From assembly GCF_036227325.1 (NCBI RefSeq), contig NZ_CP109467.1:2170001-2234000 (forward strand): DNA of 64,000 nt, read 5' to 3'. Positions 51,088-61,822 of the stretch are shown in pieces. Made by a program: the position numbers and the translations under genes. This stretch comes from Streptomyces sp. NBC_01465. Lineage in GTDB: Bacteria > Actinomycetota > Actinomycetes > Streptomycetales > Streptomycetaceae. The notes below the pieces were generated by a model. It did no database searches. It saw only the letters and a list, made by a program, of their open reading frames with translations, and was not told the DNA's origin. Positions within the stretch are counted from its first letter, which is position 1, and the number at the start of each line of letters is the position of its first letter.

Positions 51088-51597
51088 TCAGCCGGCCAGG
51101 TACTCGATGTCCAGACGATCCGAATGACCTGGCCACGAGAGAGTGAACTGCCAGCAGCCCGGTTTCGGCATGTCGATCAGCGACGGGCCCGGCCCTCCCG
51201 CAACCGAGCGTGACGCCACCTGACCGGAGCCCGCGAGCCTTGCCGTGATGGTCAACTTGGCGTCCGGGCCTGAGCCCTGGGCACCCTTGGGCTCCTTGGC
51301 AACCCAGAGGATCTTGTTTCCGTGCCCCTCGGCGGCGGCCGGCGCGTGGTACGGGTAGCCGAAGAGCACTGCGGCTATCTCTCCGTTGTCGCCGACGATG
51401 TGCCGCATTGCGGTGTTCCCGGAGAAGCCACTGCGCGCCCAAGTCGGCAGTTCGCCCTGCTCAACGGCGGGGCGGCAGGTGCTGCGTGCACTCACGGATG
51501 CTCGCTCGGGGGCCGGCTGTGCTGCCTTGGGGGAACCTGTACAGCCGCTCACGAAAAGAGCGAGTGCGACGACGGGCAGTACATAGCTTCGGCTCAC
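51088..51597 (-). CDS. Small lipoprotein, unknown function
   Basis: 169 residues from GTG 51597. The signal VSRSYVLPVVALALFVSGC has a clear lipobox (VSGC). The mature part (SPKAAQPAPERASV linker, then EQGELPTWARSGFSGNTAMRHIVGDNGEIAAVLFGYPY ... KPGCWQFTLSWPGHSDRLDIEYLAG) resembles actinobacterial exported proteins with a DUF4871-like beta fold, which I cannot confirm. It is convergent with the transglycosylase gene and preceded by a terminator. Confidence 0.78.
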   Translation of the reverse strand: MSRSYVLPVVALALFVSGCTGSPKAAQPAPERASVSARSTCRPAVEQGELPTWARSGFSGNTAMRHIVGDNGEIAAVLFGYPYHAPAAAEGHGNKILWVAKEPKGAQGSGPDAKLTITARLAGSGQVASRSVAGGPGPSLIDMPKPGCWQFTLSWPGHSDRLDIEYLAG

Positions 51598-51655
51598 CCG
51601 ACTACTTTTGCAGTTTCTCCTCGACGCGGGAACCTGCCTGCCTGGCCATTCGAAG

Positions 51656-51687
51656 AAGGGCTGACCCGTTTCCACGGGTCAGCCCTT
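51656..51687. terminator. Terminator hairpin after lipase gene
   Basis: AAGGGCTGACCCGT (51656-51669) pairs perfectly with ACGGGTCAGCCCTT (51674-51687) around loop TTCC, 25 bases past the lipase stop (minus strand). Confidence 0.88.
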
Positions 51688-51711
51688 GATCACCCGTAAC
51701 TCCGCCGTACC

Positions 51712-52977
51712 TCAGCCCCGACGCTCGACCCCGTCGAACCAGCGCGCTATCTGCGCCACCGACTTGATCGCGCTCCCGCCGTGGTCGACCGCACCCTGGT
51801 CGACCACGGCGGGAGCGCGTACCCCGTGCGCCGCCAACTGGTCAGCACAGGAACGGGCGTTGGCGATCGGCACATCCGTGTCCCCGCTCGCGCTGTAGAG
51901 CTGCACGGGCACGGCCGGCTTCCAGTCGCACGCCCCGTCGTTGGCCTTCAGCAGGGACTTCAGCGCGCCGGTGGGGTGCTGCAGCTCCTTGAGGTACGCG
52001 TCCGTGAAAAGCTCCTGGATGGTCGGCGGCAGCGCCGTCACCACGTCCACGTCTCCGTGCAGCCCGTCGAAGAGACCCGTCACGACCTTGTCGTACGGCG
52101 CCCGGAAGACGTCCGCCGGGTCCTTCCACAGTGGGTGCAGACGGTTCTGTGCCGTGAGGAAGTACGACATGTAGAAGACGGCACTGGTGTTGTTGATGCT
52201 GCCGTTGAACATCCCCGGGAGCTCGGCCCCCGAGAGGTCGTACGGTCCCGCGATCGGCGCCACCGCCTTCAGCCGGAAGCTCCGGTCGGCGCCTTCGGTC
52301 AGCGCCCTGCCGAGCGCCATGGCGACCTGGCCGCCCTGCGAGAAGCCGGTGACGTACACATCTCCCGTGAAGAGCCTGCCCAGTTGGCGTGCGGCGGTGC
52401 GCGAGGCGCGCAGCATGTCGAGGGTGGCGCTCACGCCGGAGCGGGTGTCCATGTACGGGTGGAGCCCGGGGCCCTTGCCGAGCCCGAGGTAGTCGGGCGC
52501 GGAGACGGCACGGCCGGCGGCCGCCTGGACGTACGGGGAGAGGCGGCCGAAGTCCTCGGCGACGGAGGGCGCGTAGCCGCGGTGGGTCATGGTGCCGTGG
52601 GTGTCGGAGACGACGGGCAGCCGGTGGACGCCGTTCTTGGGGAGGACGAGGAGGCCGGTGGCGGTGGTGGGCCGGCCCTCGGCGGTCACGGTGCGGTAGG
52701 TGAGGCGGTAGGCGGTGACTCCGTACCGTACGGCGCTCGGGTCGGCGCCCGCGTCCTTGACGAAGGCGGCGACTTCGGCGCGGGTGTGGTCGGCGACGGG
52801 GACGACGGAGATGAGCGTGCCCCTGGAGGTCTGCACGGTCTGGTGCGTACCGCTGCCGGTGTGCGTGACCGCGAGGGCCGGGGCCGCCGCTCCGAGGGCG
52901 AGAGCGACGGCGGCACAGGCCGCCACCGCTCCGCGCTTCGCACGTGAACTGACCGTGTGGTTCTGTGTGTTCGTCAT
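51712..52977 (-). CDS. Secreted lipase/esterase (secretory lipase family)
   Basis: 421 residues from ATG 52977. The signal peptide is about 1-38 (GAVAACAAVALALGAAAPALA). The alpha/beta-hydrolase has the nucleophile elbow VYVTGFSQGGQVAMALG, the acid Asp in YSASGDTDVPIANARS and the His in VDQGAVDHGGSA. It matches the secretory-lipase family (tributyrin and long-chain esters) in length and motif order. No foldase or regulator adjacent. A terminator follows. Confidence 0.85.
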   Translation of the reverse strand: MTNTQNHTVSSRAKRGAVAACAAVALALGAAAPALAVTHTGSGTHQTVQTSRGTLISVVPVADHTRAEVAAFVKDAGADPSAVRYGVTAYRLTYRTVTAEGRPTTATGLLVLPKNGVHRLPVVSDTHGTMTHRGYAPSVAEDFGRLSPYVQAAAGRAVSAPDYLGLGKGPGLHPYMDTRSGVSATLDMLRASRTAARQLGRLFTGDVYVTGFSQGGQVAMALGRALTEGADRSFRLKAVAPIAGPYDLSGAELPGMFNGSINNTSAVFYMSYFLTAQNRLHPLWKDPADVFRAPYDKVVTGLFDGLHGDVDVVTALPPTIQELFTDAYLKELQHPTGALKSLLKANDGACDWKPAVPVQLYSASGDTDVPIANARSCADQLAAHGVRAPAVVDQGAVDHGGSAIKSVAQIARWFDGVERRG

Positions 52978-53071
52978 GCAGAGAATGCTCGCCGGAACGG
53001 CCCGCGCACCCCATCCGACGTGCCCCCGGATCCGGCGGTGTACGTAGCACCACCTCACCCGGGGGCCACCG

Positions 53072-54328
<1,257 letters not shown>

Positions 54329-54417
54329 CTAACTGCTACCCCCGGTACGCAAGGGTCTTGCACGGCCATTGCGCACCTCTTGCCTGCAACAGATCCGACC
54401 GGGACCCTTGCACCTTG

Positions 54418-54431
54418 TAGAACTCGTTACT
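54418..54431 (+). promoter_or_regulatory. KstR-like site, one mismatch
   Basis: TAGAACTCGTTACT matches TnnAACnnGTTnnA except for the final base. It lies 62 bases upstream of the P450 start, in the thiolase/P450 divergent promoter region. Confidence 0.6.
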
Positions 54432-54492
54432 ACCTTGCGGTCAACTTCTGATGGGTCGTCAGACAGCCCTCACCCCGACCTGGAGTTGACGG

Positions 54493-55746
54493 ATGCCCAT
54501 GCAATGCCCCCATCTGCCCGATGGATTCGACTTCACGGACCCCGATCTGCTCCAAGCCCGCGTACCCCACCCGGAGTTCGCCGAGATGCGGCAGACCGCC
54601 CCGGTCTGGTGGTGCGCCCAGCCGAGGGGCATCTCCGGATTCGACGACGAGGGCTACTGGGCGGTGACCCGCCACGCGGACGTCAAGTACGTCTCGACGC
54701 ACCCGGAGCTCTTCTCCTCGCACACCAACACCGCGGTGATCCGCTTCAACCAGTCGATCAAGCGCGACGCGATCGACGCCCAGCGGCTGATCATGCTCAA
54801 CATGGACCCGCCGGAGCACACCCGGGTCCGCCAGATCGTGCAGCGCGGCTTCACGCCCCGCTCGATCCGCTCCCTCGAAGAGGCCCTGCGCAACCGCGCG
54901 CACTCGATCGTCGCGACGGCGCTCGAGAACGCCGCCTCGACGGACGGCAGCTTCGACTTCGTCACCAACATCGCCGTCGAACTCCCCCTCCAGGCCATCG
55001 CGGAGCTCATCGGCGTACCGCAGCAGGACCGCTCGAAGATCTTCGACTGGTCCAACAAGATGGCGGCGTACGACGACCCCGAGTACGCGATCACCGCGGA
55101 AGTCGGCATGGAGGCGGCGGCGGAGATCGTCGGGTACTCGATGAACCTCGCGGCCGCCCGCAAGGAGTGCCCGGCGAAGGACATCGTCTCGCAGCTGGTG
55201 GCGGCGGAGGGTGAAGGCAACCTCTCCTCCGACGAGTTCGGCTTCTTCGTGATCCTGCTCGCGGTCGCGGGCAACGAGACGACGCGCAATGCGATCAGCC
55301 ACGGCATGCACGCGTTCCTCACCAACCCCGACCAGTGGGAGCTCTACAAGCGCGAGCGCCCCGAGACCACGGCGGAGGAGATCGTCCGCTGGGCGACCCC
55401 GGTGGTGGCCTTCCAGCGCACGGCGACGCAGGACCTGGAGCTGGGCGGCCAGTCGATCAAGGCGGGCGACCGGGTGGGGATCTTCTACTCCTCGGCCAAC
55501 AACGACCCCGAAGTCTTCGACGCCCCCGAGAAGTTCGACATCACCCGCGACCCGAACCCGCACCTGGGCTTCGGCGGCGGAGGCCCGCACTTCTGCCTGG
55601 GCAAGTCCCTGGCGGTCCTGGAGATCAACCTGATCTTCAACGCGATAGCCGACGCCCTCCCGAACCTGAAACCGGCGGGCGACCCGCGCCGCCTGCGCTC
55701 GGCGTGGCTGAACGGCATCAAGGAACTCCAGGTCACGACAGGCTGA
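54493..55746 (+). CDS. Cytochrome P450, CYP125-like (steroid C26/C27 hydroxylase type)
   Basis: 417 residues; GGAG lies seven bases from ATG 54493. Motifs: I-helix AVAGNETTRNAI, EEIVRWATPVVAFQRTAT (ExxR region) and the heme loop FGGGGPHFCLGKSLA with Cys368. N-terminal LPDGFDFTDPDLLQARVPHPEFAEMRQTAPVWW and RLIMLNMDPPEHTRVRQIVQRGFTPRSI match mycobacterial CYP125, which oxidises the cholesterol side chain at C26/C27. Divergent from the steroid-type thiolase and preceded by a KstR-like site. Electrons could come from the ferredoxin at 27.5 kb. Followed by a copy of the dispersed repeat. Confidence 0.9.
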   Translation: MPMQCPHLPDGFDFTDPDLLQARVPHPEFAEMRQTAPVWWCAQPRGISGFDDEGYWAVTRHADVKYVSTHPELFSSHTNTAVIRFNQSIKRDAIDAQRLIMLNMDPPEHTRVRQIVQRGFTPRSIRSLEEALRNRAHSIVATALENAASTDGSFDFVTNIAVELPLQAIAELIGVPQQDRSKIFDWSNKMAAYDDPEYAITAEVGMEAAAEIVGYSMNLAAARKECPAKDIVSQLVAAEGEGNLSSDEFGFFVILLAVAGNETTRNAISHGMHAFLTNPDQWELYKRERPETTAEEIVRWATPVVAFQRTATQDLELGGQSIKAGDRVGIFYSSANNDPEVFDAPEKFDITRDPNPHLGFGGGGPHFCLGKSLAVLEINLIFNAIADALPNLKPAGDPRRLRSAWLNGIKELQVTTG

Positions 55747-55834
55747 AGCCCCGCACTCGGACGGCAGGGCCCGGCCCTCCCCCACTCCCCGGCCCCTGCC
55801 GTCCGGCACCCGCACAAGCAAGCCCAGATCAGCA

Positions 55835-55980
55835 AAATCCAGCCCGTCCGGCGATTGAGGACACGCGGCCGAAGGTCGCGTACGGGGGCGCAGGGGGCAA
55901 AGCCCCCGCCTACCCCACCCCTGGCAAGGGGGTCTGGGGCGCAGCCCCAGTTTCGGGAAGGGGCGGGATTGGGGAAACCC
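55835..55980 (+). repeat. Dispersed Streptomyces intergenic repeat, copy C (long form)
   Basis: AAATCCAGCCCGTCCGGCGA with the same continuation as copies A and B. Two hairpins follow: GGGGGC-AAA-GCCCCC (55893-55907) and CTGGGGC-GCA-GCCCCAG (55934-55950), then TTTCGGGAAGGGGCGGG, a tail common in Streptomyces intergenic repeats. The hairpins probably terminate the P450 transcript. Confidence 0.82.
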
Positions 55981-56089
55981 TCTGCCCGCACCCGCACCCG
56001 CACCCAGCCAACGCCGCCCACCCTGTACAGCCAGCCCATCTGCTGAAATAGTCGCCCTGCCATCGCACGACGACCGAATCGGCAGGAAA

Positions 56090-56782
56090 ATGACGGAGCA
56101 GGAACGGAATCAGCAGCTCGCGGTCACGGAGCGCACCCGCCACCGCCGCCTCCGCGAGCAAGGCAGCACCTCCCGCGCAGACCTGGACGCGATCCTCCGC
56201 GCAGGCTTCGTCTGCCACCTGGGCGTCCTCGTCGACGGCACCCCCATGGTCGTCCCCACCGTGTACGGAGTCGACTTCGCGACCCGCACCCTCTATCTCC
56301 ACGGCTCCGTAGCCAGCCGCAGCCTGGCCCAGTCCCCCGACACCACGATCTGCGTCACCGTCACCCACGTCGACGGCCTCGTCCTGGCCCGCTCCGTCTT
56401 CGAGCACGGCGTCAACTACCGCAGCGCGATGATCTACGGCACCCCCACCCTCATCACCCACGCCACCGCCCCCGAAGTCCTCCTCACCGGCCTCCGCACC
56501 CTCACCGAACACTGCGCCCCCGGCCAGTGGGACTACGCGCGCAGCCCCAACACCAAGGAACTGCGCGCCACTTCACTGCTCGCGCTCCCCCTCGACGAGG
56601 CCTCGGTGAAGACCGCGTCGGGCCCGCCCGAGGACGCGGAAGGACCGGACGGCGCCCTCGGCCTCTGGGCCGGCGTGATCCCCCACCACACCACCGCAGG
56701 CACCCCGGAACCCGACCCCGCCCTGCCGCCCGGCATCGAGCTCCCCGCCCACATCGCGGCCCTGGGGTCGCCCCGCGCCTAG
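56090..56782 (+). CDS. Pyridoxamine 5'-phosphate oxidase-like FMN protein (Nim-like)
   Basis: 230 residues. Split-barrel flavin fold: TRHRRLREQGSTSRADLDAILRAGFVCHLGVLVDGTPMVVPTVYGVDFATRTLYLHGSVASRSL, followed by ICVTVTHVDGLVLARSVFEHGVNYRSAMIYGTPTL. The order matches NimA/HugZ-like pyridoxamine oxidase relatives. These bind FMN, heme or F420; the reaction is unknown. The C-terminal ~45 residues (PPEDAEGPDGALG ... LPAHIAAL) are a Pro-rich extension. The AlkC-like gene starts 87 bases downstream. Confidence 0.83.
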   Translation: MTEQERNQQLAVTERTRHRRLREQGSTSRADLDAILRAGFVCHLGVLVDGTPMVVPTVYGVDFATRTLYLHGSVASRSLAQSPDTTICVTVTHVDGLVLARSVFEHGVNYRSAMIYGTPTLITHATAPEVLLTGLRTLTEHCAPGQWDYARSPNTKELRATSLLALPLDEASVKTASGPPEDAEGPDGALGLWAGVIPHHTTAGTPEPDPALPPGIELPAHIAALGSPRA

Positions 56783-56869
56783 CGAAACCCCCGGGGTACG
56801 ACGCCCGCAGCCCGAACTGCGGCAAGCTCAACGGCAGATGCCCGCCGCACCCGACCCCGGAGCGCGCCC

Positions 56870-57988
56870 ATGCCCTTCGCCGACGAACTCATCGGCCCCT
56901 CCACCGCCCGCGACCTGCTCCGCGCAATGCAGGCCGCAGCCCCGGACACCGACTTCAAGGCGCTGCGTTCCGCCACCCGCAGCCTGGGCCCCCTCCCCCT
57001 GCGCGAGCGCTCGGACCTCCTCCGCGACGCGCTCCTGACCGACCTTCCCGGTACGTACGCCGATTTCGCGGCCACGATCCGATCGGCGGCCCGCGACGAG
57101 AAGACGTTCACCGGCTGGCTGATCTGGCCGGTCACCAGCGCAGTAGCCCAACGCGCGGTCACCGAGGCGAAAACGAAGGCGAAGACCAAGTCCTTCGACG
57201 ACGCACTCGACCTCCTCGCGGAGCTCACCGGCCGCCTCACCTCCGAATTCGCCCTGCGCCCCCTCCTCCGCCACGACCCGCAGCGCGCGCTCAAGCGGAT
57301 CACCCGCTGGACGCGCAGCTCCGACCAGGACGTACGCCGCCTCGCGAGCGAAGGGACGCGCCCCTTCCTCCCTTGGGCGATCAGAGTCCCGGCCCTCTTC
57401 GAGGACCCGCGCGCCACCCTCCCGATCCTCGACGCGCTCTACCGCGACGAGAGCGAATACGTACGCCGCTCCGTGGCCAACCACCTCAACGACCTCAGCC
57501 GCAACCACCCCGACCTGGTGGTCGAGACCGCCGGCGCCTGGCTGGCCGCCCCCGACGACAACACCCAGCGCCTCGTCCGCCACGCACTGCGCACGCTGAT
57601 CAAGAAGGGCGACCCGGGCGCGCTCGCCCTGATGGGCTTCGCCCCCACCCCGTCCGTGGACGTCAAGGGCCCCACTCTCACCACCACCTCGATCCCGTAC
57701 GGCGGCACACTCCACTTCACCGCATCGCTCACCAACACCAGTACGGAACCAGTGCAGTTGGCGATCGACTACGTGGTCCACCACCTCCGCGCGAACGGAC
57801 AGCACAGCACCAAGACCTTCAAGCTCGCCACCCGCCTCCTCGACCCGGCCGAGACCCTGGAGATCACCCGCACCCACTCGTTCCGCGAGATCACGACCCG
57901 CCGCTACTACCCCGGCGAGCACGCGATCGAGCTCCAGGTGAACGGCGCCCGCCACGGCCACACGGTGTTCGACCTCAAGGCCCCCTGA
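56870..57988 (+). CDS. DNA alkylation-repair protein, AlkC-like (HEAT-like plus Ig-like)
   Basis: 372 residues. Residues ~1-255 are HEAT-like helix pairs (SFDDALDLLAELTGRLTSEFALRPLLRHDPQRALKRITRWTRSSDQDVRRLASEGTRP, EYVRRSVANHLNDLSRNHPDLVVETAGAWL). Residues ~265-372 are an Ig-like domain with YVVHHLRANGQHSTKTFKLATRLL and HSFREITTRRYYPGEHAIELQVNG. AlkC glycosylases have exactly this HLR-Ig layout and excise 3-methyladenine and related bases. Tail closes right before a perfect inverted repeat. Confidence 0.87.
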   Translation: MPFADELIGPSTARDLLRAMQAAAPDTDFKALRSATRSLGPLPLRERSDLLRDALLTDLPGTYADFAATIRSAARDEKTFTGWLIWPVTSAVAQRAVTEAKTKAKTKSFDDALDLLAELTGRLTSEFALRPLLRHDPQRALKRITRWTRSSDQDVRRLASEGTRPFLPWAIRVPALFEDPRATLPILDALYRDESEYVRRSVANHLNDLSRNHPDLVVETAGAWLAAPDDNTQRLVRHALRTLIKKGDPGALALMGFAPTPSVDVKGPTLTTTSIPYGGTLHFTASLTNTSTEPVQLAIDYVVHHLRANGQHSTKTFKLATRLLDPAETLEITRTHSFREITTRRYYPGEHAIELQVNGARHGHTVFDLKAP

Positions 57989-58002
57989 CCCGCACACCCA
58001 AC

Positions 58003-58052
58003 AACCCATCCAATTTGATGCATCCATCTTGATGCATCAAATTGGATGGGTT
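58003..58052. promoter_or_regulatory. Perfect 22-bp inverted repeat containing the MFS promoter
   Basis: The left arm 58003-58024 and right arm 58031-58052 are exact reverse complements with 6-nt loop CATCTT. Each arm holds the palindrome GATGCATC (58017-58024, 58031-58038). TTGATG (58015-58020) and CAAATT (58038-58043), 17 bases apart, look like -35 and -10 boxes wholly within the repeat. A MarR- or TetR-type repressor site is likely, but no such regulator adjoins. Confidence 0.8.
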
Positions 58053-58112
58053 ATGTTTCCTTCAGAAGGCGCGCCGGAGACTCCGGCGCCCGGCGGAGGG
58101 GCGGGCAGATCA

Positions 58113-59549
58113 ATGCGGAAGTGGCACGCGAACCCATGGGCGGTCCTGGTGACGCTCTCCCTGGGGTTCTTCATGACCCTGCTCGACCTGACCATCGTCA
58201 ACATCGCCATCCCGCAGATGATCGACAGCCTGGGCGCCTCGCTCGACCAGACCCTCTGGGTGGTCAGTGGTTACGCCCTGGTCCTGGCGGTCCTCACGAT
58301 CACCGCGGGCCGCCTCGGAGACCTCTTCGGCCCGCGCAACCTCTTCGCCGCCGGACTGATCGTCTTCACCCTCGCCAGCATCGCCTGCGGACTGGCCCCC
58401 GGCGCAGGCCTGTTGATCGCGGCCCGCGCCGTCCAGGGCCTGGGCGCGGCCCTGCTCGTACCGCAGACGATGGCCCTGATCGTCGCCGTCTTCCCGGCGG
58501 ACCGCCGCGGTACGGCGATGGGAATCTGGGGCACGGTCGCAGGCCTGGCCACCCTCTCGGGTCCGACCCTGGGCGGCATCCTGGTCTCCACCGTCGGCTG
58601 GCGCTGGATCTTCCTGGTGAACGTCCCGATCGGCATCGCAGCGCTCGCCCTGACCTTCCTCGTGGTCCCCGACCTCCGTACCGGCCGCAAGCACCGCTTC
58701 GACGTCATGGGCGTCCTCATCGCCACAACTGCCCTGTTCTGCCTGGCCTTCGGCCTCCAGGAGGGCGGCCACTACCACTGGGGCCCCGGCATCCAGGCCC
58801 TGCTCGCCGCCTCCGCCGCGCTCTTCGCCGGATTCGTACTCCACCAGCGGCGCAGGCAGGACCGCGAGCCGCTGGTGCCGTTCGCGCTCTTCCGCAACCG
58901 CAACTTCACCGTCATGACGGTGCTCGTCGCGCTGGTCTCCATGGCCATGATCGGCCTGGTCCTGCCCTTCAACCTCTACCTCCAGTCCGTACTGCACCTG
59001 AGCGCGATGAAGGCCGGCCTGGTCCTCGCCCCGTCCTCGCTCGTGTCGATGACGGTCGGCCCCTTCGCGGGCCGCCTCTCGGACCGGATCGGCGGCAAGT
59101 ACCTCCTGATGACAGGCCTGACGCTGTACGCGGCCGGCATGGCGGCGATCGTCCTGATCGCAGGCCCGCTCACTCCTTGGTACGCCTTCGTCCCGGCCAC
59201 CGTGATCACGGGCCTCGGCGTCGGCTGCATCATCGCCCCCATGTCGACGGAGGCGATGCGCACGATCGACCCGCGCCTGGCGGGCGCCGCGTCGGGCGTC
59301 AACAACACCGTGCGCCAGATCGGTTCGGTGATCGGCGCGGCCACGGTGGGCGCCCTGCTCCAGGGCCGCCTCGCGGCGGAGCTGGCCACGGGCAAGACGT
59401 ACGCGGCAGCCTTCGTCGCGACGCTCCACGTGACGGCGATCCTCCCGATCGCGGTGGTCCTGGCGGGCGCCCTGGCCTGCTGCCTGGTCCACAACCACAC
59501 CAGGCCGAAGACCACCCCGGCCCTCCGCCCCGTCCCGGCCACCCGCTGA
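58113..59549 (+). CDS. MFS drug/proton antiporter, DHA2 type
   Basis: 478 residues from ATG 58113; upstream in-frame starts lie inside or directly beside the inverted repeat (58029, 58032, 58053), and GGAGGGG (58095-58101) supports 58113. It opens RKWHANPWAVLVTLSLGFFMTLLDLTIVNIAIPQMI, then QTLWVVSGYALVLAVLTITAGRLGDLFGPRNLF and GTVAGLATLSGPTLGGILV (motif C). Fourteen helices expected. Drug or metabolite export controlled through the 22-bp inverted repeat. Confidence 0.88.
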   Translation: MRKWHANPWAVLVTLSLGFFMTLLDLTIVNIAIPQMIDSLGASLDQTLWVVSGYALVLAVLTITAGRLGDLFGPRNLFAAGLIVFTLASIACGLAPGAGLLIAARAVQGLGAALLVPQTMALIVAVFPADRRGTAMGIWGTVAGLATLSGPTLGGILVSTVGWRWIFLVNVPIGIAALALTFLVVPDLRTGRKHRFDVMGVLIATTALFCLAFGLQEGGHYHWGPGIQALLAASAALFAGFVLHQRRRQDREPLVPFALFRNRNFTVMTVLVALVSMAMIGLVLPFNLYLQSVLHLSAMKAGLVLAPSSLVSMTVGPFAGRLSDRIGGKYLLMTGLTLYAAGMAAIVLIAGPLTPWYAFVPATVITGLGVGCIIAPMSTEAMRTIDPRLAGAASGVNNTVRQIGSVIGAATVGALLQGRLAAELATGKTYAAAFVATLHVTAILPIAVVLAGALACCLVHNHTRPKTTPALRPVPATR

Positions 59550-59659
59550 CCCGGGCACGGGCCCGGCCCGGGAGCCCCGAGTGGCGAGCCCCGGCCCCCC
59601 GACGGATCCTGGCTGGACGCGAGTGATCCGCCTCGGGGGCGAGGAGAGGCAGCCGTCGC

Positions 59660-61822
59660 ATGTTCGCTGGTCTGGGCCGGTTCGTGGTCCGTCGTCCCTG
59701 GTGGATCATCGCCGCCTGGATCGTCGCGGCCGTCGCGGTCATCTCCCTCGCCCCCAAGCTCACCTCCAGCAGTGACGAGGCGAGCTTCCTGCCCAGCAAT
59801 TACGAGTCCATCAAGGCCTCGGACGTGCAGGAGAAGCAGTTCCCCGCGCAGGAGAACGTCGGCGCGGTCATCGTCTTCACCCGCGACGACGGCGGCAAAC
59901 TCACCGCCGCGGACTCCGCCGAGGTCGTACGGGTCTCGAAGGAGCTGCAGGCGCAGAAGATCCCCCAGGTGGAGAAGGTCGTCCCCGGGGCCGTCTCGCC
60001 GAACGGGCTCGTGCAGACCTCCGTCGTCGCCATGCCGAAGGTCACCGACCCCTCGGACACCAAGCAGCAGGACGCGGTGAAAACCCTCCGCACCGATCTG
60101 CAGAACGACATCAAGGGGACGGATCTCAAGGCCGGGGTCACCGGTTCCGCCGCGCAGGCGCTGGACGAGGCCGACTCCTCCAAAAAGGCCGGAATGCTGG
60201 TCGGCGTCGGCACGATCGTGATCATCATCGTGCTGCTGTCGGTGATCTTCCGGTCGCCGATCATCGCCTTCCTCCCCGTCGTGCTCATCGGCCTGATCTC
60301 GCCCATGGCGACCGGCCTCATCGCCTCCGCCAACAAGCTCTTCGACATGAAGGCCGACTCCTCGATCCAGGAGCTGCTCACGGTCGTCCTGTTCGGCGTC
60401 GGCACCGACTACATCCTCTTCCTGCTGTTCCGGTACCGGGAGGCGCTACGGGCAGGCGAGGACCCCAAGTCCGGCATGATCCACGCCGTCGAGCGCGTCG
60501 GCGAGGCCATCACCTCGGCGGCCGGCGCGGTCATCGTCGCCTTCGCCGCGCTGACGCTCTCCTCGCTCGGCATGCTGCGTTCGATGGGCCCCGCCCTCGC
60601 CATCGCCGTCTTCGTGACGCTGCTGGCCGGGCTCACCCTCGTACCGGCCGTGGTGTCCCTGCTCGGTACGAAGGTGTTCTGGCCCTCCAAGTCCTGGCAG
60701 CGCGAGCCCACCGGGTCCGGCTTCGCCAAGCTGGGCGGAGCCGTCGGCCGCAAGCCCGTCGTCTGGGCCGTGCTCTCCGCCCTCTTCATGGGCGTACTGG
60801 CGCTCGGCGCCCTCGGCTACAAGGCCAACTTCGACCTCGCCGGGTCCTCGCTCCCCAAGGACAAGGAGTCCGTGGTCGCCCTGAAGGACCTCCAGAAGGG
60901 GTTCCCCGCCGGCACCACCGACCCGACGTCCGTGTATCTGACGTCGACGAACGGCAAGGAGCTCACCGTCCTGGAGACGGCGAAGTTCCGCGCCGATCTG
61001 AAGGGCGTCGAGGGGGTCGGGTCGGTCGCGGAACCCCGGCTGAGCCAGGACCGTACGACCGCCGACTTCTCCGTCGTACTCGCCGATCCGCCCGCCTCCG
61101 AAGCGGCCATGTCCACCGTCAAGGACCAGCTGCGGCCGACCGCCCACGCGGACGCGCCGGAGGGGACCGAGGCGCTCGTCGGCGGGATCACCGCGGTGTA
61201 CGTCGACATCAACAAGGCCGTGGACCGCGACTATTCGGTGGTCTTCCCGGTCGCCGCCGTCTGCATCATGGTCATTCTCGGGCTGCTGCTGAGGAGCCTG
61301 GTCGCCCCCTGGTACCTGATGCTCTCGGTCGCGCTCGGCTTCGGCGCGACGCTCGGCGCGACCTCACTGCTCTTCCAGCAGATCGGCAACCAGCCCGGGT
61401 TGATGTTCATGCTGCCCGTGATCATGTATCTGTTCGTGGTCGCACTGGGCACCGACTACAACATCCTCATGGTCAGCAGGCTGCGCGAGGAAGCCCGCGA
61501 GGGCCGCTCCCCGCGCGAGGCGGCGGCCACCGCGATCCGGCACTCGGGGCCGACCATCGGGTCGGCGGGCATCATCCTCGCGGGTACGTTCGCGACGCTG
61601 ATGCTCGCGGGCAACTCGACGCTCTCCCAGATGGGCTTCTCGCTCGCCTTCGGCATCGCCGTCGCCGCCTTCGTCATGGCGATGATCTTCACGCCTGCGC
61701 TGACTGCCCTGATCGGGCATGCGGCGTGGTGGCCGGGTCATGGCGACCGGAAGACGGATCCGTCGACTCCGGATCCTGAGGAGTCTTCGTCAACTCCCGC
61801 CGCCCCGCCAGCAGATACGTAA
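59660..61822 (+). CDS. MMPL/RND-type lipid or metabolite transporter
   Basis: 720 residues, 12 predicted helices, two periplasmic-side loops. Motifs are FLPSNYESIKASDVQEKQFPAQEN early, GVGTDYILFLLFRYREALRAGEDP and ALGTDYNILMVSRLREEAREGRSPREAA, the paired GxxxDY segments that carry the proton-relay Asp-Tyr pairs of mycobacterial MmpL proteins. In actinobacteria these flippases export lipids or drugs. The terminal 134 bases overlap the convergent GT87-PAP2 gene. Confidence 0.9.
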   Translation: MFAGLGRFVVRRPWWIIAAWIVAAVAVISLAPKLTSSSDEASFLPSNYESIKASDVQEKQFPAQENVGAVIVFTRDDGGKLTAADSAEVVRVSKELQAQKIPQVEKVVPGAVSPNGLVQTSVVAMPKVTDPSDTKQQDAVKTLRTDLQNDIKGTDLKAGVTGSAAQALDEADSSKKAGMLVGVGTIVIIIVLLSVIFRSPIIAFLPVVLIGLISPMATGLIASANKLFDMKADSSIQELLTVVLFGVGTDYILFLLFRYREALRAGEDPKSGMIHAVERVGEAITSAAGAVIVAFAALTLSSLGMLRSMGPALAIAVFVTLLAGLTLVPAVVSLLGTKVFWPSKSWQREPTGSGFAKLGGAVGRKPVVWAVLSALFMGVLALGALGYKANFDLAGSSLPKDKESVVALKDLQKGFPAGTTDPTSVYLTSTNGKELTVLETAKFRADLKGVEGVGSVAEPRLSQDRTTADFSVVLADPPASEAAMSTVKDQLRPTAHADAPEGTEALVGGITAVYVDINKAVDRDYSVVFPVAAVCIMVILGLLLRSLVAPWYLMLSVALGFGATLGATSLLFQQIGNQPGLMFMLPVIMYLFVVALGTDYNILMVSRLREEAREGRSPREAAATAIRHSGPTIGSAGIILAGTFATLMLAGNSTLSQMGFSLAFGIAVAAFVMAMIFTPALTALIGHAAWWPGHGDRKTDPSTPDPEESSSTPAAPPADT

